Source: Gemmatimonadaceae bacterium
GTDB lineage: Bacteria > Gemmatimonadota > Gemmatimonadetes > Gemmatimonadales > Gemmatimonadaceae
Length of the DNA: 64,000 nucleotides
Direction: 5' to 3'
NCBI GenBank assembly: GCA_025358925.1
Contig: JANYHT010000050.1
Span: forward strand, 248,001 to 312,000
Position 1 is the stretch's first letter, and the number at the start of each line of letters is the position of its first letter. This document shows, piece by piece, positions 26,281 through 35,249 of this stretch. The notes beneath the pieces are model-generated. The model did not search any database. It was given only the letters and a program-made list of their open reading frames with translations, and had not been told where the DNA came from. The position numbers and the translations under genes were made by a program.

Positions 26281-29200
26281 ATGACCGTTCAGCAAGACGG
26301 GGCGCCGGTTGTGCCGCTTGAGGCGGTGCTGTGCACTGACGTGCTCCATCAGCGACCGGCTCGTGAGCCCGACTACCTCGCCGAAAATCGCGCACTCCTC
26401 GCCCTCTCGAATTCGGTCGTAACGTCGCCGCACACTATTTTGCAGGTGTTGACCGAGAAAATCGTGAAGGTGTTGGGCGTAGATTCGGCCGGTGTGAGTT
26501 TGTTGGCGCATGATGGTAAAACATTTTATTGGCCTGCCGTCGCCGGTCTGTGGCAACCGCATTTAGGCGGTGGCACTCCTCGCGATTTTGGACCGTGCGG
26601 CGACGTGCTCGATTGCAATGCGCCGTTACTCTTCGCGCACCCGGAGCGCCGGTACACCTATCTGTCGTCCGCGAGTTTGGCAGCCAGCGAGTGTTTGCTC
26701 GTGCCGTTTCACGTCGATGGTGAAGCGATCGGTACTATTTGGGCCATTATACACGACGATGTTCGCACGTTTGACGGCGAGGACTTGCGACAACTCACGA
26801 GTCTCGGCGCATTTGCATCGGTAGCGTATCAGGCGCAGAAACGGGCGGTCGCGGAGCAGCTTCGCGCTACGCAAGCATTGCACGATGCGGTGCAGTCCAG
26901 TGAAGCGATGAAAGCTCTTATCTCGGAACTACGTGAGAGCCACGATGGATTGCGCCGATCTGAATCGAACCTGCGTGATTTCGTTGACAACGCAGCGATC
27001 GGTTTGCATTGGGTTGGGCCGGACGGTGAGATTCTGTGGGCGAATCAAACCGAGCTGGACATGCTCGGGTACACGCACGACGAGTACATCGGTCAAAACA
27101 TCATCGAGTTTCACGACGATAAACGTGTTATTGCGGATATTCTCGCGCGGTTGCTGAAGGGTGAGACGTTGCAGGACCACGAAGCGACCCTGCGCACTAA
27201 GGATGGGTCGCTACGACATGTGATGATCAATTCCAATGCACTTTTTGAGAACGATGTGTTCGTGCATACGCGCTGCTTTACGCGTGACGTTACTGATCGT
27301 CAAAGCGCAGATTACGCACTGCGCGAGAGCGAAGCGTTCAATCGCAGCATCATCGAGAGTAGCCCTGACTGCATTAAGGTCCTTGATCTCGATGGAACAT
27401 TGCGCGCCTTGCTACGCGGGAAGGAACTGCTCGGTATCACCGAGGTTGCCCCGTACATCGGCCGCTCGTGGTTTGACACGTGGGCGGGTGATGATCGGCG
27501 TGCGGCGGAAGAAGCGGTTGCACAGGCGCGGGGGGGCGGGGCGGGGAGTTTTGTCGGGTACTACCGAACGACGCGTGGTGACCCGAAATGGTGGGATGTT
27601 GCGGTGTCGCCAATTCTTGACGCCAGTGGTCGGCCTTCGCGACTCCTCGCGGTGTCGCGTGACGTCACGCACCGTAAGCGCGCTGAGCTGAACTTGGCGT
27701 TTCTTGCCTCGGTCACGCAGGATTTGCCGAGTTTGATGAGCATCGAGGAGATGATGCAAACGGTCGGTGAGCGTCTCGGCGCCTACCTCAATCTTTCGCT
27801 GTGCGCTTTTGTAGAAATTGACGAGTCGGCGGCGCAAGTCGTGATCGCGCACGATTGGCACCGCGACGATGTGCCAGGGCTCGTTGGTGTCTATGCGCTC
27901 AGCGACTTTGTCGGACCGCAGTTTATCCAACAAGCGCGCGCGGGTGAGGTGATTGTTGTGCGGGACACCGTGACGGATCCGCGCACGGACGCCCCAACGT
28001 TTGCGTCCCTCAAAATCAGTTCGTTCGTTTGCGCGCCCCTCATTTTGGATGGCGTCTGGCGCTTCGCGCTTTGCCTGTATCAGTCGGTCGCGTACGATTG
28101 GCGCGACGATGAAATTGAGATCGCGCGTGAACTCGCGAGGCGTGTGTGGGCGCGCATGGAACGTATTCGCACCGACGAGGCGCTACGCGAATCCGAAGCG
28201 CGCTATCGCACGCTCTTCAATTCGATTGACGAAGGATTTTGCGTGATCGAGATGATTTTCGACGACGACGAACGGGCAGTTGACTACCGTTACCTGGAAG
28301 TAAACCCGATGTTCGAACGTCAGACCGGCATGTACGATGTGATTGGCAAGCGGGTCAGCGAATTCTTGCCGAACCTGGAACCGCATTGGTATGAAATGTA
28401 CGGCAAAGTCGCACTGACGGGCGAAGCCGTTCGCGTCATGGATGAAGTGAAGGGTTTGGGTCGCTGGATTGATATTTATGCCTGTCGATTTGGTGCGCCT
28501 GAAAGCCGGAAAGTCGCGGTCGTATTCAATGATATTACGGAACGCCGAAAAGCCGAGGATGCGCTACGCCTCAGTGAAGAACGGTTTCGGGCGCTGTTTG
28601 ATCGAGGTCCGATTGCGATGTATTCCTGTGATACGACGGGTGTCATCCGGCAATTCAACCCGAGTGCGGTTGAGTTGTGGGGACGGCAGCCGTATGCGGG
28701 AGATACCGACGAACAGTTTCGCGGCGCGTTCAAGTTTTTCCTCCCGACCGGAGAGCGCGTCCTTCACCAGGACACGTTGATGTCGAAGGTGCTCAGAGGC
28801 GAACTCTCTTCAGCACAGAATCGGGAGATGGTTATCGAGCGCCCAGATGGCATTCGACTCACGGTCATCACCAATATCGTCCCCCTTTTCGATGATCGAG
28901 GCGATATTACCGGTGCGATGAACTGTTTTTACGACATCACCGAACGCAGTCGTTTAGAGCAGAAAACTCAAGAGCAAGCAGCCGCATTAGTTGACCTCGA
29001 TCGACGGAAAGACGAATTTCTGGCGATGCTCAGTCATGAGCTGCGCAATCCGTTGGCGCCGATCTCGAATGCGGTGCACATACTGCGCTTGCACAAGAAC
29101 GAAGATCCCGTGCAACAGCAGGCGCGCGGTATCATTGAACGGCAAGTCGGGCAGCTCAAGCATCTGGTAGACGATCTGTTGGAAATTTCTCGCGTCTCGA

Positions 29201-30108
29201 CGGGCCGCGTACAACTGCGTCAGGAACGCGTGCTCGTGAGCGGTATTGTGGAACGGGCGATCGAAACGGCGCAACCGCTGATCAAACAGCGTGGGCACGA
29301 ACTGACCATCACGTTACCGTTGCATCCGGTCTGGTTGTATGCAGATGCGGCGCGTATGGAGCAGGTGATCGTAAACTTGCTCACCAACGCGGCAAAATAC
29401 ACGGACGACGGTGGCCGTATTGCGCTGACGGTTGCCGAAGAAGGTGACACCGTGCTGTTGCGTGTACGTGATTCGGGGATCGGTATCGCTCCTGAGTTAA
29501 TGCCGCACATCTTCGATCTGTTTACGCAAGCCGACCGCTCGCTCGATCGATCACAAGGTGGGTTAGGTATTGGACTCTGTCTCGTACAGCGACTTGTGGA
29601 ATTGCATGGCGGCACGGTGAAGGCATTGAGCGAAGTTGGGAAAGGCAGCGAGTTCGTGATCCAACTCCCGGTCGCGCCCCGTACCGACATCGCACCGCCA
29701 CGTGCAGTGACGGACGCGGGACAGACGATCGTCGATCGTCGCCGCGTTCTTATTGTCGACGATAACGTCGATACGGCACAGAGTCTCGCGTTACTCTTGC
29801 TGGCCTCCGGGCATGACGTGCGCATCTCGCACGACGGACCCAGTGCCGTTGATGCTGCGATCGACTTTCATCCGGACGTGGCGCTCATGGATATTGGTTT
29901 GCCGGGATTTGATGGGTATACCGCGGCGCAACGCATGCGTGAACAAGCAGTGCTCAGCCGGACGGTGCTCGTTGCGGTGACAGGATACGGTCAAGTGCAA
30001 GACCGCGAGCGGGCATTCACAATGGGATTCAATCATCATCTGGTGAAACCGGTCAACTTTCTCGAAGTGCAACGTATCCTGAAGGGCGGCGCAACCGCAG
30101 CACCGTGA
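26281..30108 (+). CDS. soluble GAF/PAS hybrid histidine kinase with receiver
   Basis: A 1275-residue sensor kinase with no membrane segment. Domain order: GAF about 30-185; PAS about 224-340; PAS about 355-465; GAF about 485-630; PAS about 640-760; PAS about 765-890; HisKA about 910-975 with phospho-acceptor His919 in MLSHELRNP; HATPase about 1020-1135 (N-box VNLLTNAAKYT, G-boxes DSGIGI and GGLGIGL); receiver about 1155-1270 with phospho-acceptor Asp1204 in LMDIGLPG and Lys in VKPVN. It should sense several cytosolic signals and pass phosphate to its own receiver. No separate response regulator or Hpt is adjacent. The upstream 153 bases contain a small inverted repeat (ATACT-N5-AGTAT at 26206-26220). 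The stop overlaps the GTG of an exported protein gene. Confidence 0.93.
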   Translation: MTVQQDGAPVVPLEAVLCTDVLHQRPAREPDYLAENRALLALSNSVVTSPHTILQVLTEKIVKVLGVDSAGVSLLAHDGKTFYWPAVAGLWQPHLGGGTPRDFGPCGDVLDCNAPLLFAHPERRYTYLSSASLAASECLLVPFHVDGEAIGTIWAIIHDDVRTFDGEDLRQLTSLGAFASVAYQAQKRAVAEQLRATQALHDAVQSSEAMKALISELRESHDGLRRSESNLRDFVDNAAIGLHWVGPDGEILWANQTELDMLGYTHDEYIGQNIIEFHDDKRVIADILARLLKGETLQDHEATLRTKDGSLRHVMINSNALFENDVFVHTRCFTRDVTDRQSADYALRESEAFNRSIIESSPDCIKVLDLDGTLRALLRGKELLGITEVAPYIGRSWFDTWAGDDRRAAEEAVAQARGGGAGSFVGYYRTTRGDPKWWDVAVSPILDASGRPSRLLAVSRDVTHRKRAELNLAFLASVTQDLPSLMSIEEMMQTVGERLGAYLNLSLCAFVEIDESAAQVVIAHDWHRDDVPGLVGVYALSDFVGPQFIQQARAGEVIVVRDTVTDPRTDAPTFASLKISSFVCAPLILDGVWRFALCLYQSVAYDWRDDEIEIARELARRVWARMERIRTDEALRESEARYRTLFNSIDEGFCVIEMIFDDDERAVDYRYLEVNPMFERQTGMYDVIGKRVSEFLPNLEPHWYEMYGKVALTGEAVRVMDEVKGLGRWIDIYACRFGAPESRKVAVVFNDITERRKAEDALRLSEERFRALFDRGPIAMYSCDTTGVIRQFNPSAVELWGRQPYAGDTDEQFRGAFKFFLPTGERVLHQDTLMSKVLRGELSSAQNREMVIERPDGIRLTVITNIVPLFDDRGDITGAMNCFYDITERSRLEQKTQEQAAALVDLDRRKDEFLAMLSHELRNPLAPISNAVHILRLHKNEDPVQQQARGIIERQVGQLKHLVDDLLEISRVSTGRVQLRQERVLVSGIVERAIETAQPLIKQRGHELTITLPLHPVWLYADAARMEQVIVNLLTNAAKYTDDGGRIALTVAEEGDTVLLRVRDSGIGIAPELMPHIFDLFTQADRSLDRSQGGLGIGLCLVQRLVELHGGTVKALSEVGKGSEFVIQLPVAPRTDIAPPRAVTDAGQTIVDRRRVLIVDDNVDTAQSLALLLLASGHDVRISHDGPSAVDAAIDFHPDVALMDIGLPGFDGYTAAQRMREQAVLSRTVLVAVTGYGQVQDRERAFTMGFNHHLVKPVNFLEVQRILKGGATAAP

Positions 30109-31286
30109 ACGGTAAAACTGTGCCCCTCGTTCTGTCGATTGCGGTATCGCTGCACTGCAGCAACGCAGTCGAAACCGTAACTGTTGCCAGGCCATTCAGT
30201 CCATCAGTACCATCGTACAACGCCAAACAATCCGTCGCGAGTTCATTTGAACTGTTGGGCGGCTATCGATTGCAATCTGATTTCGCCAGCGAAGGTCTCG
30301 CGTTAATCCGAGATGCCGATGGATTTGTCGTACAAGCCATGGCCGGTGCAAATGCGCAGACATCGAGCGTGCATCTGTACGACATCAGCACACGGTTCGG
30401 CGCGGGGCGTGATGTGAGCGCGTACCCAATCCTCGTGCCAATCAGAACGTGGACGGTTAGCGAGTTATTTCCGCGCTTACTCGCGCGACAGAATCTGCGC
30501 GACCTTTCTGTCAGCACTACCGCGTCGGGCTACGACGTGCTCGGCATTGGACGCGTGTACTACAACACAAGTCCGCGCGCATTTTCGCAAATCAACGTAC
30601 GTGAGATACGTAGTGGCGGCACGGTGTTAGGCGCAACACGAGAAATCGCCGTCGATCTTCCCGAACAAGAATTCTCTGGCTTCATCAAGCATGACGACGG
30701 CCAGTTGGACGTGAAAGAAATTGGCGCCGGTGCGTACGACTCGGGGCAGGGCTCGGTAGCGGGTTTGAGTTACGCGACGCAGCGGAGTGACGGGTCGTGG
30801 CAGCGCGTGCTCGCACCGCCAATGTTTGGTGATCTGACGTCGCCCCGATTGCCCCGTGATTCGGGCTACTCATGCACAGACCCACCAAGTTGGGTGTGTA
30901 TACCACCGGTGGGTGACAAAGGCGTGTGGTCGACAGAGCGTATCGGCGGTGGTGGCGTGCGGTACGGGAATAATTTGCTCTTCATTCCTATGCTTGGTTA
31001 CGGCGAACGGAACTACGGCAAGCAATCGTACACGTTTGGTGATGCCGCAAAGGATCAAGCTGTTGCCTATTTTTTCAGAACCAATTCCGTCACTGGAAAA
31101 ATGGAATTCCAAAGTTTTGATCGATGGGTGCATGCGAGTGCAGGTGAGCCAGTGCTTGGTGTTGCGCTGGGACGCATTCGTGGTCTTCCGGATCTATTGC
31201 TTTTCGTCGTAAAATCCATGGCATGGAAGGCGGGTGCGTATCAAGACGGCTCGGTACTCCAGGTATTTCGCATCAACGGTGCTTAA
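30105..31286 (+). CDS. exported protein of unknown function coupled to kinase
   Basis: A 393-residue protein whose GTG start overlaps the kinase TGA (GTGA). A short N-terminal hydrophobic stretch (TVPLVLSIAVSLHCSNAVE) looks like a signal peptide. The mature part is beta-rich with little regular repetition (SSVHLYDISTRFGAGRDVSA, ERIGGGGVRYGNNLLFIPML, SFDRWVHASAG) and three cysteines near CTDPPSWVCIPP that may form a disulfide. No family is recognised. Coupling to a cytosolic sensor kinase suggests a shared response but not direct contact. Confidence 0.8.
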   Translation: MNGKTVPLVLSIAVSLHCSNAVETVTVARPFSPSVPSYNAKQSVASSFELLGGYRLQSDFASEGLALIRDADGFVVQAMAGANAQTSSVHLYDISTRFGAGRDVSAYPILVPIRTWTVSELFPRLLARQNLRDLSVSTTASGYDVLGIGRVYYNTSPRAFSQINVREIRSGGTVLGATREIAVDLPEQEFSGFIKHDDGQLDVKEIGAGAYDSGQGSVAGLSYATQRSDGSWQRVLAPPMFGDLTSPRLPRDSGYSCTDPPSWVCIPPVGDKGVWSTERIGGGGVRYGNNLLFIPMLGYGERNYGKQSYTFGDAAKDQAVAYFFRTNSVTGKMEFQSFDRWVHASAGEPVLGVALGRIRGLPDLLLFVVKSMAWKAGAYQDGSVLQVFRINGA

Positions 31287-31295
31287 CGACCTCAT

Positions 31296-31989
31296 ATGAA
31301 CTGCTGCCAACGGATGATCGCGCGCATGCGGACGCACGCGATCATCGTCGCGTTGCTGTGCACACCAACGGCGTCCGTTGTTGCGCAGTCTGCTGACACT
31401 ATTATCGTTTCGGTGACGCTCAATCGCCCAGACTGGACGTACCGCGTCGGTGACTTCGCGGACTTTTATGTTGCGGTGCATCGTGACGGCCGCGACGTGC
31501 CGGAGTCACGGGTGGTTGTCGCCATTGCGCAAGAGCGCATGAAGCCGATGCGCGTACGAATTACGCGGTGCAAGGAGGAAGTCAGGGGGGCAACTTAACG
31601 ATCATGGCTGGCGCGCTGGACCCGCGCGTGAAGGCCATCGAGGCAAGTTATCCAGCACTCTCGGACCATTTTGGGTATTTGCGCGGTCGCGCTGTCGGGT
31701 GGCCGCATATGTTCGCCGACACCGCACGAATGAAAGCGCTGCCGGAAAAATCGAGACCATGCGGTACTACGACACCGACAACTTCGCCCGGCTATTAACG
31801 GTTCCGGGCATCTATGCATGGGGATACAATGATGTGACGGTGCCGCCAACCTCCTCGTACGCGGCGTACAATTTAATTACCGCACCGAAGCAAGCGTTGA
31901 TCGTCGTGGCAACTGGACACTTTCGCGTGCCGTCTCAAACAAAACAGATGGACGCGTGGCTGCTCGAAAAATTGGGCGTCGCGCGCTGA
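31296..31989 (+). pseudogene. acetylxylan esterase (AXE1/cephalosporin-C deacetylase-like), deleted and frameshifted
   Basis: The N-terminal 88 residues carry a signal peptide (AIIVALLCTPTASVVAQ) and the beta domain seen before AXE1 catalytic domains (RPDWTYRVGDFADFYVAV). At about 31555 the coding content jumps frame directly to YAVQGGSQGGNLTIMAGA, the nucleophile elbow. The whole first half of the hydrolase domain, an expected 100-150 residues, is missing. A second frame change near 31745 leads to YYDTDNFARLLTVPGIYAWG and the C-terminal GHFRVPSQ with the catalytic His. The deletion removes core strands and the oxyanion loop, so the enzyme is dead. Confidence 0.85.
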
Positions 31990-32045
31990 CGGCACGGTGT
32001 CGGTCAGCGCCTTCGTGCTTTCGGCAATAGCCTGGACGGGTCGCC

Positions 32046-34343
32046 ATGTGGAATGTGCTCTATGATCCCATCATGGACGAGTTGCTGACAGCGTTTCGGG
32101 AATCATTGCACGACCATTACCAGATCGACCGGCTGGTTGGTCGCGGTGGCATGGCCGACGTGTACTTCGCCACGGACAGAAAACATCGTCGATCGGTGGC
32201 CGTCAAGATTCTGTTGCCGCGCGGAGGGGTGGGTGTTGATGCCGAGCGTTTCGTTCGTGAAATTCAAATTGCCGCTGGGCTCCAACACCCGAACATTCTC
32301 CCCGTGTACGATTCGGGCGAAGCAGCGGGTTGTCTGTTCTTCGTGATGGCGTATGTCGAGGGCGGATCGTTGCGTGGGCGCTTGGATCACGCGCGTACGT
32401 TGCCATGGAGTGAGGCGTTCGAGATTACACGCCACGTCGCTGAGGCGCTCGCGTTTGCGCACGTGCAACGTGGTGCATCGCGACATTAAAACAGAAAATA
32501 TTGTGTTCTTTGCGGGACACGCAGTGGTCGCGGATTTTGGCATCGCGCGAGCGTTGACCGAAACCAAAGGCGATCGCATTACGCAAGCAGGATTTGGACT
32601 CGGCACGCCGGAGTACGTGAGCCCGGAGCAGGCGTTTGGTGAAGCAAGCGTTGACGAACGAAGTGATGTGTACAGTCTCGCTTGCGTGCTCTACGAAATG
32701 CTGTCCGGTACACCGCCGTGGAGCGGAGATCAGCCGATGGCCTCACTGATGCGCAAGGCCTCGAGGCACCACCGCAGCTGATCGCGGATGATGCGAGTGG
32801 CGTGCCGAAGCACGTCGCGGCAGTGCTGCAACGGGCGTTGGAGCGCGAGCAGCACGATCGCTTCCCGGTTGTACCAAGTATGATGGCCGCACTGCGCTCG
32901 GCCCCGTTGAACTACAACGCAACAACGGCGAACAACCAGCGTGGGCCGATGGTCATGCCGGCGGTGGCGGTGCTGCCATTTGTAAATCTTGGTGGCGATA
33001 CTCGTGACGAATATCTGTGTGACGGATTGAGTGAAGAACTTATTCACGCGCTGGCACAGGTGCGCGGCATTCGGGTGGTCTCGAGAACGGCGTCGTTCCA
33101 ATTCAAGGGGCATACGGGTGACGTGCGCACCATTGGTAGCGATCTCGCGGCGACCTTGCTGCTTGAAGGTGGCGTCCGGCGACAGAGCAATCGATTGCGA
33201 ATCAATGTGCGGCTGATAGATGTCGCTACAGGGTTTGAACGATGGTCCGAGCGATTTGATCGACAGTTCGAGGATGTGTTTGACGTGCAAGACGAAATCG
33301 CGCGAGCGATCGTGACGTCGCTCGAAGGTACGTTGCAACCGCAAGCTGGCGCATTGGTACAGGTGGCGACCAGTGACATGGCGGCGTACGAACTCTTTCT
33401 CCAAGCGAAATTTTATTGGAACCAACGCACGACGGACGCGCTGCATCGCAGTGTGGAATTGTTGCAGCGCCCGGTGGCGCTTGATCCCGTGTTTGCGTTG
33501 GCGCACGCGGCGTTGGCGGATTGCTGCGTCACGCTCGCGATGTACGGCGAAGACGCACCGCACGCGTTAATGCCGCAAGCGCGCGTTGCGGCGGAACAGG
33601 CGTTGCGTTTGGAAGCCGGTGCGTCGCAGGCGCATACTGCATTCATCTGTGTGCGTGGCATTTACGACTGGAATTGGGTAGAGGCAGGGCAGCAGTTCGT
33701 GCTTGCGACGCGTAGCCCGCAAGCATCCGCCACGGCGTTTCAATGGTTCGCCGTAAATTTGCTCGTGCCGCTTGGCCGCTTTGCGGAAGCGCATGCACAA
33801 TTGGCGCGCGCGCGTGCGGTGGATCCGTTGTCGGCTGCTGTCACGCTGAGTGTGGGAGTGACGTATCACTCCCAAGGCAATCATCTCGCCGCCATTCGTG
33901 AATTTCAGGTCGTGTTGGCACGCGAGCCGCAGTTTGGTATGGCGCACTATTTCTTAGCGCGCGCGTTTACCGCACTTGGTCGTTACGCCGAAGCGCTTAC
34001 CGCGACTGATCGTGCGGAAACACTGCTCGGGTCAAGCGTCGAGCCACTTGGTGCACGCGGAATGATTCTCGCACTCAGTGGTCGACTGCATGAAGCGACC
34101 GCCGTGTGCACGCACCTCGACCAGCTGGCGACATCGCGTTACGTGTCACCGGTTATTGTTGCGGAAATCTTGGCAGCATTGGGTAAATCGGACGAGGCCA
34201 TCGAGCATCTGTTGCGCGCGGTCGACTTGCGCGCAGCAGACTTGGTGTGGATTGGCGCACGCCCGGCATTTACTCGCATCGCTGATGATGCGCGGTTTGC
34301 GGACATCATACGCACCATCCGCATTGCATTGCAAACAGTGTGA
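32046..34343 (+). pseudogene. serine/threonine protein kinase with TPR output, two frameshifts
   Basis: Three frames join into one family architecture. Segment 1 (to about 32470): N-lobe with glycine loop VGRGGMADVYFA, Lys in VAVKILLP and the hinge. Segment 2 (about 32475-32745): NVVHRDIKTEN catalytic loop, ADFGIARA Mg-binding loop, GTPEYVSPEQ activation segment. Segment 3 (about 32750 to 34343): the end of the kinase, then AVAVLPFVNLGGD, a CadC/adenylate-cyclase-associated domain, and TPR repeats to residue 550. The frame changes are +1-like near 32470 and -1-like near 32750. All kinase motifs are conserved, so decay is recent or the breaks are sequence errors. The last segment could still be translated separately as a TPR protein. 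Confidence 0.85.
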
Positions 34344-34485
34344 ACGCTGAGCCTGTTGAACTCTGATAGCGGCTGAGGTTGCTCCGTTTTACGAGGTTGC
34401 GTCTTGCCTCCTGACACTGTGACCGTTATTTCTCTGCGCGCGCAGTACGCGATCCATGTGGCCTTCCGCCAAACACTCTTAGGAG

Positions 34486-35194
34486 TTACTCCCAGTCCTT
34501 GTGGTCGCGTTTACCGTCCTCGCAGCAGTGCCGTTTTCCGCGCGTGCGCAGGATCACATTTACAATCTCAACGGCGTTTACACCGATGCGAACGCCGGAC
34601 CAAGTTCGTCCCCACTCGGCGGTACCATTGCCGCAAACGGATTCAGCTTCGCGCAAAATGATGGATTGAGCTTGCCGGTGTTCTCGGGTCGACGTACACA
34701 ATCGCCATGCGATTTCGCTTCGATGACATCACGGGCTTTCGTCGAATTGTCGATTTCAAAGATCGCGCCTCGGATACTGGACCGTACGTATTAAGCGGCA
34801 ACGCCAACTTCTATAATATTATGACGGGTGTCAATCCAATTTACGCGCAAAATCAACTGGCACTTTCTTTGTTTACGCGAGACGCTTCCGGAACATTTTC
34901 TGCCTATGTTGGCGGCGTGCTCCAATATACGTTGTCGGATGTAGGTAATCTTGCAACCGTCGCGGTGAACACCGTGCGATTTTTCCAGGACGACACTGCG
35001 GTTGGCGGCGAGGCCTCCGCTGGGCTCGTGAACTACATCGCTACCTGGAACCGCGCATTGACCGCCGAGCAGGTCCGGCTATTCGATCCGACCGGCGGCA
35101 ATACGATCGTTCCAGAGCGGCGACGTTCGCGTTGTTCGCCGCGGGCTTGTTGTGCGTAGCGGCGGCTAAGCGGCGCTATTGGTTTAACGCGTAG
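34486..35194 (+). pseudogene. LamG-like PEP-CTERM protein, two frameshifts
   Basis: Signal peptide LPVLVVAFTVLAAVPFSARA is in frame from 34486, but the only start codon in that frame is GTG 34501. The LamG/concanavalin-like domain starts as DHIYNLNGVYTD and continues one frame over from about 34690 (YTIAMRFRFDDITGFRRIVD to YIATWNRALTAEQVRLFDP). Exactly in the PEP-CTERM signal, after VPE, one base is missing: the hydrophobic helix ATFALFAAGLLCVAAAKRR then lies in a third frame to the stop at 35192-35194. As written, the product would lose its sorting helix. Confidence 0.8.
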
Positions 35195-35200
35195 TCGGGC

Positions 35201-35239
35201 GGCTGCCTCGGTGTTCGTCGTGTGAGCACTGAGGCAGCC
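35201..35239. terminator. hairpin between convergent genes
   Basis: A 13-bp inverted repeat with one mismatch (35201-35213 and 35227-35239) and a 13-base loop sits between the LamG pseudogene and the TonB receptor. It probably ends both transcripts. Confidence 0.6.
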
Positions 35240-35249
35240 GTGACCCTCA

